Of a stretch of DNA of 64,000 nt, positions 26,383 through 35,444 are shown in pieces (position 1 is the stretch's first letter; each line of letters starts with the position of its first letter). The stretch comes from Halomonas meridiana (GTDB lineage: Bacteria; Pseudomonadota; Gammaproteobacteria; Pseudomonadales; Halomonadaceae), in NCBI RefSeq assembly GCF_009846525.1, contig NZ_CP024621.1, positions 3,658,001 to 3,722,000 on the forward strand, read 5' to 3'. Made by a program: the position numbers and the translations under genes. The notes under the pieces were generated by a model. It ran no database searches. It was not told the origin of the DNA and saw only the letters and a list, made by a program, of their open reading frames with translations.

Positions 26383-26961
26383 TTACACTTCTGTTTCGGT
26401 ATCTTTGTAGCCGTCCACGACCCCGGTGGAGAGGTAAACGTCCCGAGTGGAAAGGTTTTTAATGGCGGTCAGCAGGTATTGAATCCCGGTAATCAAAAAG
26501 CCCATGGGTACCCAGACGTAAATGATCCACACCGGCAAGCCCAGAGACGGCAGTACGCGCCCTTTGCTATACAAGTCGAGGATGTACACCACGGAGTAAT
26601 AAAGCAGGAAGAACATCACCAGCGAGGTAAAGAACGCAATGCCGATCATCAACACTTTGCGGCCACCCACCGGCAGCGCGTCGTAAATCGCCGACATGCG
26701 AATATGGCGACCGTGACGGGCGGCATAACCAATACCCGCAAAGGTGATCATGATGATCAGGATGCGGTTTAGCTCACCTGAAAACATGATGCTATTGCCG
26801 AATACGAAGCGGGCAATGACGTTGGTGACCGTGTTCAGCGCCATTAGCAAAACCCCCATCGCCAGTATGACTGACTCGATTTTGCTAATTGCAGTGTCGA
26901 TCACTCCCAATACACCGGGCAAACCCGACCGGTAATTCTTTTCGGACTCTTCTTCGGACAT
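26383..26961 (-). CDS. teaB: Ectoine TRAP transporter small permease
   Basis: A 192-residue DctQ-type subunit with four helices; [16 protein letters not shown] is the typical loop of the family. An AAAGGAGA site precedes the ATG. A hairpin terminator separates it from teaA, so it is probably expressed at a lower level than the binding protein, by read-through. Confidence 0.92.
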   Translation of the reverse strand: MSEEESEKNYRSGLPGVLGVIDTAISKIESVILAMGVLLMALNTVTNVIARFVFGNSIMFSGELNRILIIMITFAGIGYAARHGRHIRMSAIYDALPVGGRKVLMIGIAFFTSLVMFFLLYYSVVYILDLYSKGRVLPSLGLPVWIIYVWVPMGFLITGIQYLLTAIKNLSTRDVYLSTGVVDGYKDTETEV

Positions 26962-27162
26962 GGCCGTTCTCCTTTAAACGCAGCGTGGTCGCTTGCTCGA
27001 TCCGCGACGCGACATTCCCATCACTGACACCGAACGGAGTAGGTTCGGCCTTGCTCATTTTGTAGCGTAACGGGTAATGACTCTTTTCGCTTCAACGCTG
27101 GATGGACGTAGATTTTTCTGTGTTCCAACGCGAAAGCACGTGTTTTTTCGCTGCCTGGGCGA

Positions 27163-27195
27163 ACAATAAAAAAGGGGCAGCGCTGGCTGCCCCTT
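27163..27195 (-). terminator. Hairpin terminator/attenuator between teaA and teaB
   Basis: A perfect 10-bp stem (27172-27181 with 27186-27195), a 4-nt loop and TTTTTTATTG on the minus strand, 38 bases after teaA. Partial termination here would give more TeaA than TeaB and TeaC. The remaining 200 bases before teaB contain no other gene that I can support. Confidence 0.87.
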
Positions 27196-27232
27196 CGTGA
27201 TGTCACCTGATCAACGCGAACGCGCTAACCCA

Positions 27233-28282
27233 TTAGGACTCACTGTTGACGGCTTCGAGATCGGCCTTGAACTGCTCCAGCAGTTCAGCGCCACGCTCAC
27301 CCGTCATTTCGAGGAAGGCATCTTCGACCTGCGGCGCGCGCTCACGGAACGCTTGAATCTGCTCTTCGTTCAAGCGCGTGACGGTCACTTCGTCGGACGC
27401 TTCCTGAATCTTGGCGAGTGCTTCGTCAGCCAGACCCTTGATGTGCTCGATCGTGTGGTCATAGGCCGCGTCAGAGGCTTCCTGCACCAGCTCTTTGTCC
27501 TCATCGGACAGGCCTTCGTAGAAGTCTTGGTTCGCCATCATGGCGGTGGTGAACCAGCCGTGACCGGTGAAGGTCAGGTGCGGCGACACTTCATACAGGC
27601 CGCCAGACTCGATCCAAAAGATCGGGTTTTCCTGGCCATCGATGATGCCGGTCTGCAGGCCGCCGTATACTTCGCCCCAGGGCAGCGGTGTCGGCGTCGC
27701 GCCAAAGGCGTCGTAGGTTTCCGACAGCAGCGGGTTGGTCATGGTGCGGATTTTCTTGTTATCCATGTCTTCCGGCGAGCTGATCGGCTCGTCGGTGGTG
27801 ACCACCATTTCACCCTCTGGGTACATCTTCAGAAGTTCGAGACCCTGCTCCGCGTAGAGCTCCGGGAACATTTCGTTGATCGCTTTACTCTCGTCGAAGA
27901 ACGTCAGTACGGTCTCTTCGTCGGTTGGCAGCAGATACGGAATAAAGAAGATTTGCGCTTCCGGAATCAGTGCGCCGGTGAAGCCAGGCGACTGGTTCAC
28001 GAACTGGAGAATGCCGTTTTGGGTTTGCTCCATGATGTCATCGGACTCACCCAGCTCGCCAAAACGGTACACTTGTACGGAGTGGTCAGAGTTCTCTTCG
28101 ATGTACTCTTTGAACGCGTAAGCGAATACATCCTGCACGTCGCCTTCGTACTCTTCGTGAGCGTAACGCCAGTTATCCGCCTGGGCTGTCGCGCTCAGGC
28201 CCAGCAGCAGAGCCCCTACGCTCGCCGTGGTGAGTAACTTGGTGGAAACGGAACGAGTCGAAACTAATTTGCTTGCCTTCAT
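27233..28282 (-). CDS. teaA: Ectoine-binding protein of the TRAP transporter
   Basis: A 349-residue periplasmic binding protein. The long signal region (1-35) ends SATAQA, and the mature protein begins DNWRYAHEEYEGDVQDVF, which I recognise as almost the same as H. elongata TeaA. The aromatic-rich ligand pocket and the conserved arginine in KKIRTMTNPLL are present, as is the segment GIIDGQENPIFWIESGG. Ectoine transport recovers leaked compatible solute and is osmotically controlled in H. elongata. The 180-base upstream region (28283-28465) should hold the promoter; AGGGG precedes the ATG. Confidence 0.95.
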   Translation of the reverse strand: MKASKLVSTRSVSTKLLTTASVGALLLGLSATAQADNWRYAHEEYEGDVQDVFAYAFKEYIEENSDHSVQVYRFGELGESDDIMEQTQNGILQFVNQSPGFTGALIPEAQIFFIPYLLPTDEETVLTFFDESKAINEMFPELYAEQGLELLKMYPEGEMVVTTDEPISSPEDMDNKKIRTMTNPLLSETYDAFGATPTPLPWGEVYGGLQTGIIDGQENPIFWIESGGLYEVSPHLTFTGHGWFTTAMMANQDFYEGLSDEDKELVQEASDAAYDHTIEHIKGLADEALAKIQEASDEVTVTRLNEEQIQAFRERAPQVEDAFLEMTGERGAELLEQFKADLEAVNSES

Positions 28283-28465
28283 GCAGAGTTCCCCTAGCAG
28301 TGGTAAGCGCGCCGTACGAGAGCGCTAGAATCTAATTTTTGTCTATCCCATGCCGCTGCACGTTTTCTCAGCCGCTAACACGCAGTAACGTCGTTCATTG
28401 CTGTGGGTTAGCGGGCGATATCAGCGCGGCCAGCGCGGGTTATTCAAAAACAGCTTAATTTCAGG

Positions 28466-29038
28466 CTAGCGTGGTGGCTCACAGCGGTCAAGCTGGCTTG
28501 CCAGGGTGAAAAGTGCCGTTGTCGTGCTTTCGCGCACGCGTTGCGCTTGTGGAAAATGTTTGTCAAGCGGTGCCGAAAACAGCGTATCTTGCAGCCACTG
28601 TGCAACATTGTGCTGGCTTATGTCGCTTTTTGTTAAACGAACGTCATTTGTCGACGATACGAGCGCCCACTGCTGCCAACGTTGAAGGTTTTCACGCTCA
28701 GCCTGCAGCTCGGCACGCTGTAAGGTCGCACGCAGCGCTTCAATGGCCTCGTTCTGGGCGGCCTCGGGCTTCAATCGACGGCGCAGTGCCCGCAGCGGGG
28801 CCGTCACCTGCTGCTGCCAAGCCAAACGCTCAGCGCGTATCGCGTCGAGCGGCGCCGGTTTGGCCGCCAGGCCATGCTGGTAGAGCCAACAGTGAAAGAG
28901 CAGTTCACACACATCCACGCCCGCCTCGTCTTGTAAGGTGAGACAGGCCTGCTCGACGCCGGGCTTGGCATACAACGCCAAGGCAAAATCCCATAGCGGC
29001 CTCTGCTGCAAGCCCTGCAATCGGTTAGAATCGCGCAT
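28466..29038 (-). CDS. DUF2390 (TIGR02444) family protein
   Basis: A 190-residue cytoplasmic protein. The opening LWDFALALYAKPGVEQACL and VDVCELLFHCWLY match the small gammaproteobacterial family TIGR02444/DUF2390, of unknown function; the rest is helical and charged. In relatives it often lies divergent from an ABC-F gene, as here. The starts are only 29 bases apart, so each promoter lies inside the other gene or its leader. Confidence 0.85.
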   Translation of the reverse strand: MRDSNRLQGLQQRPLWDFALALYAKPGVEQACLTLQDEAGVDVCELLFHCWLYQHGLAAKPAPLDAIRAERLAWQQQVTAPLRALRRRLKPEAAQNEAIEALRATLQRAELQAERENLQRWQQWALVSSTNDVRLTKSDISQHNVAQWLQDTLFSAPLDKHFPQAQRVRESTTTALFTLASQLDRCEPPR

Positions 29039-29067
29039 TGGTTTACCCACTTTTTTCGGGAGAAAAC

Positions 29068-31014
29068 ATGATCGCACTGCGCCAAGTCGCCCTGCAACGG
29101 GGCACGCAAACGCTCCTAGAAAACGCCGACCTTACGCTTCACAACGGCGTGAAGGCCGGCATCATTGGGGCCAACGGTGCCGGTAAGTCGAGCCTGTTCA
29201 AACTCCTGCTGGGCGAGCTGGGCCCTGATCAAGGCGATGTCGAGATGAGCGGCGGTCAGCGAATTGCCCACATGGCTCAGGAGGTGGAGGCCCTGGATCG
29301 CCCCATCGTCGAGTACGTGTTGGATGGCGACCATGCGCTACGGAAGGCGCAAGCCGACCTGCTTGCCGCCCGAGAGGCGGGCGATGCGCACCGCGAAGCA
29401 GAACTACACGGGCTAATAGAGACACTGGATGGCTACACCGCCGAATCCCGTGCTGCCCAGCTTCTGGTGGGGTTGGGTTTTGTACAAGCAGACATGACCC
29501 GCCCCCTGTCCGACTTTTCCGGCGGCTGGCGGATGCGCGTCAACCTCGCCCGCACGCTGTTCATGCCGTCCGACTTACTGCTGCTCGATGAGCCGACCAA
29601 CCACCTGGACCTGGATGCGCTACTGTGGCTGGAGCAGTGGCTCACCCGCTACCCTGGCACGCTGCTACTGATCTCCCACGACCGGGACTTTCTCGATGCC
29701 GTCTGCGATCACATCGTGCACATGCATCACCAAACGCTGGAGCTTTATCGGGGCAACTACTCTCGCTTCGAGCGCACGCGGGCGGAGAAACTCGCGCTGC
29801 AGCAGGCGGAAGCGGCCAAACAGCAGGCGCGCCGCGAAGAGATCGAGCGCTTTATCGCTCGCTTCAAGGCCAAAGCCACCAAAGCGCGCCAAGCGCAGAG
29901 CCGCGTCAAGATGTTGGAGCGCATGGAAGATATTGCCATGGCCCACGTGGATTCACCGTTCCACTTCACCCTGCCGGCCGCCGATAAAACCTCCCATCCG
30001 CTGCTGGTGCTGGACCAGGCCACGTTAGGCTACCGCAGCCAGGCGGGCGATGTCGCTCAGCTCGATAAGGTGAACATTACGCTGCTCCCCGGTAGCCGCA
30101 TTGGCCTGCTGGGCCCCAATGGGGCGGGTAAATCCACGCTCATCAAGTCGCTCACCGGCGAGCTAGCGCTATTGAACGGCAAACGTGTGCCCGGCGAGCA
30201 CTTGGCGATTGGCTACTTTGCCCAGCACCAGTTGGAAGGGCTAGACGTGACCACGACGCCGTTCGTCCACGTGCAGCGGCTCTCTCCCACTGCCAGCGAT
30301 CAAGAGATTCGCAACTTTCTTGGCGGCTTCGGTTTCAAGGGCGACGATGCCTTCGGGGAGGTCGCCACCTTCTCAGGCGGTGAGAAAGCGCGGCTGGCCC
30401 TGGCGCTGGTCGCTTGGCAAAAGCCCAACCTGCTGCTGCTGGACGAGCCGACCAACCACCTGGATCTGGAGATGCGCGAGGCGCTCACCGAAGCGCTGGC
30501 AGGCTTCGAGGGCACGGTCATCCTGGTCTCCCACGACCGTCACCTGCTGCGTGCCACGGTGGATGAGTTTTGGCGAGTCGCCGACCACCGGGTCGAACCC
30601 TTCGACGGCGACTTGGAGGATTACCGGGCCTGGCTCAAAGCGCGTCTGGAAGAGAACCGCCGCGACGCGCGGAGCGAAAAGAACGAACGCCAGAGCCAAC
30701 AGCCCAGCAGCGACCGTAAAGCCGCCCGCAAAGCGGCGGCCGAGCTGCGCGAAAAGCTGCGCCCATTGAAAAAAGAGCGCGACAAGGCAGAAAAGGCCAT
30801 GGAAGCAGCGCAGCACTCCTTGGAAGCGGTCGAAGCCATACTCGCCGATCCTGAGCTCTACACCGACAGCGCCCGCAAAGTAGAGCTGACCGATGCGCTG
30901 GCCAAGCAGGCAACGATCAAAACGCAGCTAGACGACGCCGAGCAGACGTGGCTGGCCGCCGAAGAGGCGCTGGAAGCCATGGAGGCCGAACTGCTCGCCA
31001 GCGAAAGTGACTGA
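29068..31014 (+). CDS. yheS: ABC-F ribosome-associated ATPase, YheS type
   Basis: A 648-residue soluble protein with two ABC ATPase domains and no membrane part. ABC-F proteins bind the ribosomal E site and relieve stalled peptidyl transfer. Walker A motifs are GANGAGKSS and GPNGAGKST, signatures are DFSGGWRMR and TFSGGEKAR, and LLLLDEPTNHLDL appears in both halves. The inter-domain linker is arginine- and lysine-rich, and a charged C-terminal coiled coil fills residues 530-648. GGGAG precedes the ATG at 29068. It converges with dtd six bases beyond. Confidence 0.93.
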   Translation: MIALRQVALQRGTQTLLENADLTLHNGVKAGIIGANGAGKSSLFKLLLGELGPDQGDVEMSGGQRIAHMAQEVEALDRPIVEYVLDGDHALRKAQADLLAAREAGDAHREAELHGLIETLDGYTAESRAAQLLVGLGFVQADMTRPLSDFSGGWRMRVNLARTLFMPSDLLLLDEPTNHLDLDALLWLEQWLTRYPGTLLLISHDRDFLDAVCDHIVHMHHQTLELYRGNYSRFERTRAEKLALQQAEAAKQQARREEIERFIARFKAKATKARQAQSRVKMLERMEDIAMAHVDSPFHFTLPAADKTSHPLLVLDQATLGYRSQAGDVAQLDKVNITLLPGSRIGLLGPNGAGKSTLIKSLTGELALLNGKRVPGEHLAIGYFAQHQLEGLDVTTTPFVHVQRLSPTASDQEIRNFLGGFGFKGDDAFGEVATFSGGEKARLALALVAWQKPNLLLLDEPTNHLDLEMREALTEALAGFEGTVILVSHDRHLLRATVDEFWRVADHRVEPFDGDLEDYRAWLKARLEENRRDARSEKNERQSQQPSSDRKAARKAAAELREKLRPLKKERDKAEKAMEAAQHSLEAVEAILADPELYTDSARKVELTDALAKQATIKTQLDDAEQTWLAAEEALEAMEAELLASESD

Positions 31015-31020
31015 GGAACG

Positions 31021-31458
31021 CTAGCTTTCCAGCAGGAACGTGACCGGACCATCGTTCGTGAGCGTCACCTGCATGTCCGCGCCAAACTGGCCGGTGGCTA
31101 CCTGGGGCCACGCAGCGCGCGCTTGATCGACGAGGTAATGGAACAGACGTTGCCCCTCCTCAGGCGGCGCAGCGCTGGAAAAGCTGGGGCGCAGCCCCTT
31201 GCGCGTATCGGCCGCGAGCGTGAATTGCGACACCAGCAGCAGTCCTCCCCCGGCCTGCTGCAGGTTGTGGTTCATCTTGCCCGCGTCATCGCTGAACACG
31301 CGATAGTGCAGTAGCTTGTGCAGCAGTTTATCGGCATCCGCTTCACGATCGCCTTTCTCGACGCCCACCAGCGCCAGCAGCCCGTGGTCGATCGCACCGA
31401 TGGTGCTGCCCTCCACCGTGACGCTGGCGTGCTTAACCCGCTGAATCAGTGCTTTCAC
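31021..31458 (-). CDS. dtd: D-aminoacyl-tRNA deacylase
   Basis: A 145-residue proofreading enzyme that removes D-amino acids from mischarged tRNA. The two conserved motifs are [25 protein letters not shown] (residues 75-95) and the C-terminal [11 protein letters not shown], which supplies the Gly-cis-Pro that selects against L-amino acids. The length is typical. It stands alone. Confidence 0.96.
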   Translation of the reverse strand: MKALIQRVKHASVTVEGSTIGAIDHGLLALVGVEKGDREADADKLLHKLLHYRVFSDDAGKMNHNLQQAGGGLLLVSQFTLAADTRKGLRPSFSSAAPPEEGQRLFHYLVDQARAAWPQVATGQFGADMQVTLTNDGPVTFLLES

Positions 31459-31552
31459 GCTGCCCCCTTCGTCCCTTCACTTGGCCTATCGAAGGGGGCG
31501 AGTGTAAACCGAGGCGAGGGCTGGCCCAAGCGTGATGGCGCGAGGTCTGCGT

Positions 31553-32134
31553 CTATCCGTTCACGCCCAGTAGCGCATCGCGAAACTCGTCACCTAGCGG
31601 GCGCTCGCCCAGCCAAATGCCGAACATCGCGCTGGCAAACTCGGCGCTGCTGTCCTCGTAGAGCGTCTCACCGTTGAGAGCGAGGCGTAACTGCTCGCCA
31701 TCCCAGCTCAACAGATAGCGGTCGCCGGGTGCCACGTCGCGATACTGCTGCTTTAACTGCTCCAGATTCTCTTTCACCTGATTGAATTCGTAGAGCGTGA
31801 GCGAGTCGCTGAGGGTCTTTTCGGTCGCGTCTGCGAAATCCTCGGCGGCGATGTCATGGAAATAGGCGAGCTCTAGCCGCCGGGGCACGTCGCTGAGCGG
31901 TTGAGGGTCGCGTTCGCCCTCCAACTGATAGTAAGCGCCTGCATAAGCGGTCCAGATCATGTAACGGAATACGCCGCTCCCCAGCAGGGTATAGCGCTGG
32001 CCATTCTCTTCGACCACGCGCTCAAAGCGCTCCCCCCGCTCGGTCACGCTCTCGGCGGCGGCACTGCTGGATAATAGCGCCGCACCCATCCATAGCGCGG
32101 CCGATAGCAGCGCTGGCATATGACGTCGTTGCAC
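31553..32134 (-). CDS. Chalcone-isomerase-like exported protein
   Basis: A 193-residue protein with an N-terminal signal peptide (to SSSAAA/ES) and the chalcone-isomerase-like domain seen in bacterial proteins: GVFRYMIWTAYAGAYY and RRLELAYFHDIAAEDFADATEK. The bacterial versions lack known enzyme activity and may bind lipids. A strong AGGGAGG eight bases before the GTG at 32134 argues for that start over the ATG codons at 32167 or 32119. Confidence 0.75.
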   Translation of the reverse strand: MQRRHMPALLSAALWMGAALLSSSAAAESVTERGERFERVVEENGQRYTLLGSGVFRYMIWTAYAGAYYQLEGERDPQPLSDVPRRLELAYFHDIAAEDFADATEKTLSDSLTLYEFNQVKENLEQLKQQYRDVAPGDRYLLSWDGEQLRLALNGETLYEDSSAEFASAMFGIWLGERPLGDEFRDALLGVNG

Positions 32135-32238
32135 GGTGTCGTCCTCCCTTATTGGCTTGGCTGGCATAACGCACAGCTATACATACACACCTTACCCATA
32201 AAGGTTCCGTACAACCAACCGTACGACGAGTTTTTCAG

Positions 32239-33084
32239 TTACCACGGTCGACACACCATGACGTCACAATGGGGTTCGCTCAGCAGCATGTCGGTGAGTG
32301 AGTTGGGATGATGCGGTCGGCTGCGGCTACCCAACATGACCAGCTCTGGCGAGTGCCGTTTGATGTAGTCGTGGAGCACGTCGCAGGGCTGGCCCGGCTC
32401 CAGCACCAGCTCGATGTCGGGGACACCGTCCAGATCGCGCATGAGGCTTTCGACCTCGTTGTCCAACGCCTCCCGTAGGCGAGCGACCTCATGATCGCGC
32501 CACTGTGCATAAAACGCTTGGTTACCCAATTCCCGTTCACCCGGCAGGTTCCACGCATGTAGTAGGGTCAGCTTGGCTTCAGGAAAGCGGATCAGCGCCT
32601 CTTTTAGGGTTTGTCGTGCGGTAAGCGAGAAGTCGATGGGCACCACGATATGCTGCCACGGCTGCGTCGGTAGATAGGACGCCACCACCACGGGGCAAGG
32701 GGCGCTGCGCAGAATGCGCATCAAGGTCGTGCCATAGAGCAGATCTTTCTGACCGCGCTTGCGGTGCATGCCCAGAACGATCAACGAAGCGTGACGCTCA
32801 TGGGCCTCCCGAACGATCTCCACGTGTGCGTCGCCCACCACCGTTTGGATCATTAGCGCAGGAAGTTCGAGCGCGTAATCCTCCCGAAGATCGGTGAGCG
32901 TGGCGCTGATGTCATCGCTCACTGCTCGCTCAAGGTCATGCAGCATTCGGTGAGGAAGGTAGGGGTCGAGCACGTGGAGCACATCCAGCTGCGCTCCCTG
33001 TTGATGGGCGAGGCGCAATGCACGGGCAAAGGCCGCGCGATTTTCCTGGGAGAGGTCGGTGGCAAATAGCAGCGTGCGGGACAT
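32239..33084 (-). CDS. Tandem universal stress protein
   Basis: A 281-residue protein with two Usp domains (1-140 and 145-281). The first ends with GMHRKRGQKDLLYGTTLMRIL, the second with GSRSRPHHPNSLTDMLLSEP; neither keeps the exact G-2x-G-9x-G-S/T ATP pattern, so ATP binding is doubtful. The ATG at 33084 follows AAGGAG. Its role is presumably stress tolerance; the specific partner is unknown. Confidence 0.88.
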   Translation of the reverse strand: MSRTLLFATDLSQENRAAFARALRLAHQQGAQLDVLHVLDPYLPHRMLHDLERAVSDDISATLTDLREDYALELPALMIQTVVGDAHVEIVREAHERHASLIVLGMHRKRGQKDLLYGTTLMRILRSAPCPVVVASYLPTQPWQHIVVPIDFSLTARQTLKEALIRFPEAKLTLLHAWNLPGERELGNQAFYAQWRDHEVARLREALDNEVESLMRDLDGVPDIELVLEPGQPCDVLHDYIKRHSPELVMLGSRSRPHHPNSLTDMLLSEPHCDVMVCRPW

Positions 33085-33119
33085 GAGCAGCTCCTTGGCC
33101 GAATGGCTCAGCCTCATAG

Positions 33120-33154
33120 GCAAACAAACGGGCACCCTTCAGCATGGTGCCCGT
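33120..33154 (-). terminator. Terminator after thiD
   Basis: A perfect 9-bp stem (33128-33136 with 33146-33154) followed on the minus strand by TTTGTTTG, 36 bases past the thiD stop and upstream of the tandem Usp gene. The interrupted T-tail makes it moderately strong. Confidence 0.6.
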
Positions 33155-33189
33155 TGCCCTATCCCGCAAGGAGACTCTGCCCCGGCGGC

Positions 33190-34041
33190 TTACCACCACG
33201 CATGGAAGTGGTGTACCGGACCGCGCCCTTTGCCGACCGCCAAGCGGTGGCTGGCCGCCAGTGCGCTATGCAGCCACTGCTTCGCGTCGGTAATGGCCTG
33301 CTCTGGCGCGTCTGCCTCAGCCGCTTCCGGCAGCTTTGCCAGACAGGCGGCAATCGCAGACGATAGCGCGCAGCCGGTGCCATGCAGGTTCTCGGTGGCA
33401 ATGCGGGAAGCCGGTAACCACTGGTGACCGTTGGGGGTGGCCAACAGATCCGGGCAAGTATCACCGCGTAAATGGCCGCCTTTCAGCACCACAAAGGGGG
33501 CGCCCAACGCCACCAGCTTGGGCAGCAGCGCTTCCATCTCATCCAAACTCGCAGGGGCGGGAGCATCCAGCAGCACGGCCGCTTCCGGCAGGTTGGGGGT
33601 AATCACGTCGGCCAGCGGTACCAGCACCTCCCGCACGGCACGAATGCCCGCGTTATCGACCAGGATATCGCCGCTCTTCGCCACCATCACCGGATCGAGT
33701 ACGATCCAGCGGGGGCGCTGCTGGCGCAACACGTCGGCGATCACTTCGGCCACGTCGCGGCTGGCCACCATGCCGATTTTCACCGCATCAATAGTGACAT
33801 CGCTTAACAGGTGTTCAAGCTGCTGGCGAATCGCCTGGGGTGAAACAGGGTACACGGCCGCCACACCGCAGGTGTTCTGCACGGTTAACGCGGTAATTAC
33901 GCTGGTGCCATAGGTACCGAGCGCAGAAAACGTTTTGAGATCGGCTTGAATGCCTGCGCCACCGGAGGGGTCAGAGCCTGCAATGGTCAGCACATTACGC
34001 AGGCGGGGCTCGGTCGGCATCGAGTTAGCGGGGGTAGACAT
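33190..34041 (-). CDS. thiD: Hydroxymethylpyrimidine (phosphate) kinase
   Basis: A 283-residue ribokinase-fold enzyme that phosphorylates HMP and HMP-P for thiamine synthesis. Motifs include LTIAGSDPSGGAGIQADLK at the N-terminus, DPVMVAKSGD at mid-protein, and the anion-hole NLHGTGCALSSAIA near the C-terminus. The ATG at 34041 follows TAAGGAG. An in-frame extension upstream reads through a hairpin and is spurious. It is far from thiSG, so thiamine genes are dispersed. Confidence 0.95.
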   Translation of the reverse strand: MSTPANSMPTEPRLRNVLTIAGSDPSGGAGIQADLKTFSALGTYGTSVITALTVQNTCGVAAVYPVSPQAIRQQLEHLLSDVTIDAVKIGMVASRDVAEVIADVLRQQRPRWIVLDPVMVAKSGDILVDNAGIRAVREVLVPLADVITPNLPEAAVLLDAPAPASLDEMEALLPKLVALGAPFVVLKGGHLRGDTCPDLLATPNGHQWLPASRIATENLHGTGCALSSAIAACLAKLPEAAEADAPEQAITDAKQWLHSALAASHRLAVGKGRGPVHHFHAWW

Positions 34042-34121
34042 AGAGCTCCTTACACGGCAGAACAGTATCAGCCATAGGATACCCAAGCCGCGCCACTTAC
34101 GCTGCTTTAATCGACGGTTAC

Positions 34122-34145
34122 GAAAAGGCCGCCCGAAGGCGGCCT
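34122..34145 (-). terminator. Hairpin after the TakP-like gene
   Basis: A perfect 8-bp stem (34126-34133 with 34138-34145) with a TTCG loop, read on the minus strand, then TTTTCG. It sits 14 bases after the gene's stop codon. The T-tail is short, so it may be a weak terminator. Confidence 0.55.
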
Positions 34146-34159
34146 GGAAAGAGCTGACG

Positions 34160-35272
34160 TTACTGAGTGGTATCGCCTTCCGGGTTGCGGGCGTTGTAGT
34201 ACGCCTGCTCGGAAATCGCGTGGTAATCCTCGACTTTATCCTGGAACTCCCGATAGGAGTCGTAGATACGGGTCGCCAGCTCGCTGGACGCAGCCAGCTC
34301 ACCCACGACGTCGGCCGAATGTTCGCGGGCTTGGGCCAGTACATCGTCAGGAATGCGGCGCAGTTCCACCTCGTGCTCGTTGACTAGGGTTTCCAGCGCA
34401 TCGTTGTTACGAGCGGTGTACTCATCTAAAACGCTTTGGTTGATGTCGCTGATGGCCGTGCGCAGAATCGCTTGAAGATCAGCGGGCAGTTCGGCCCACG
34501 CCTCTTCGTTCACGATGGCTTCGAACATCACCGTCGGCTCGTGCCAGCCGGGGTAGTAGTAGTAATCGGCCGCTTGGTGCAGGCCGAAGGCGAGATCGTT
34601 GTAAGGGCCGATCCATTCGGTGGCGTCGATGGCACCGGACTGCAGCGACGTGAAGATTTCACCGCCGGGCATGTTGACGATCGCCACGCCCATGCGACTC
34701 ATCACCTCGCCCCCCAGACCCGGCATGCGCATTTTCAAGCCTTCCAGGTCGTCCACCGAGTTGATCTCTTTGTTGTACCAGCCACCCATCTGGACACCGG
34801 AGGCACCGGCAACCAATACGTCGACACCGAACTCATCGTAAAGCTCGTTCCACAGCTCCATGCCACCGCCGTAGCTGAGCCAGGCGTTCATTTCCTGAGC
34901 GTTCATGCCAAACGGTACGGCGGCGAAAAACTGTGCCGCTGGCGCTTTGCCTTTCCAGTAGTAGGAGGCGGAGTGGCCCAACTCGGCGGTGCCATCCGAC
35001 ACGGCGTCGAACACTTCGAACCCTGGTACGAGCTGCCCCGCTCCGAAGACTTCGATGGTCAAGCGGCCATCGGACATCTCCTCGACGAGTTGGGAGAGCC
35101 GCTCAGGGCCTTGGCCTACACCGGGGAAGTTTTTCGGCCAGGACGTGACCATTTTCCAGCGGAAGGTCTCTTCTTGTGCCTGGGCCTGGTTATCGAAGCT
35201 GGAAACGACCAGCAGGCTGGCAGAAAGAGCGGTCGTCATGGCAATGGCGACAGGCAGTGCTTTGGCTTTCAT
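34160..35272 (-). CDS. TRAP transporter binding protein, TakP-like
   Basis: A 370-residue periplasmic protein with a signal peptide to about AQAQ/EETF. The mature start FRWKMVTSWPKNFPGVGQG and the block GAIDATEWIGPYNDLAFGLH are those of the TakP group, which binds 2-oxo acids (pyruvate, 2-oxobutyrate) with a cation, or lactate in relatives. The arginine in LKMRMPGLGGEVMSRMG should contact the carboxylate. It follows the permease genes. A GC hairpin (35320-35346) in the 172-base gap upstream may separate its expression from theirs. Substrate inferred as a small oxo or hydroxy acid. Confidence 0.88.
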   Translation of the reverse strand: MKAKALPVAIAMTTALSASLLVVSSFDNQAQAQEETFRWKMVTSWPKNFPGVGQGPERLSQLVEEMSDGRLTIEVFGAGQLVPGFEVFDAVSDGTAELGHSASYYWKGKAPAAQFFAAVPFGMNAQEMNAWLSYGGGMELWNELYDEFGVDVLVAGASGVQMGGWYNKEINSVDDLEGLKMRMPGLGGEVMSRMGVAIVNMPGGEIFTSLQSGAIDATEWIGPYNDLAFGLHQAADYYYYPGWHEPTVMFEAIVNEEAWAELPADLQAILRTAISDINQSVLDEYTARNNDALETLVNEHEVELRRIPDDVLAQAREHSADVVGELAASSELATRIYDSYREFQDKVEDYHAISEQAYYNARNPEGDTTQ

Positions 35273-35444
35273 GCGTTAACCCTCTTGCTTATTTTATTGC
35301 TGTTATGGGTAGGGAATACCCCGCCTGACGTTTGCCGCCAGGCGGGTTGTTACAAGCCATTGTGTGTCTGCAGCTTGGCTGCTTTTGATTAAGGTTGCCA
35401 CGCCCTTGCGTTGATAGCAGGGTTATTTTTCAACTGAGCTCCTC

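Noticed and set aside
27197..28237. 346-codon frame antisense to teaA
   Set aside because: It mirrors teaA codon bias and begins inside the teaA terminator hairpin.
35320..35346. GC-rich hairpin between the frameshifted DctM and the TakP-like gene as a terminator
   Set aside because: The 8-bp stem is real, but no T-run follows on the minus strand, so I do not call it a terminator; it may influence mRNA stability.
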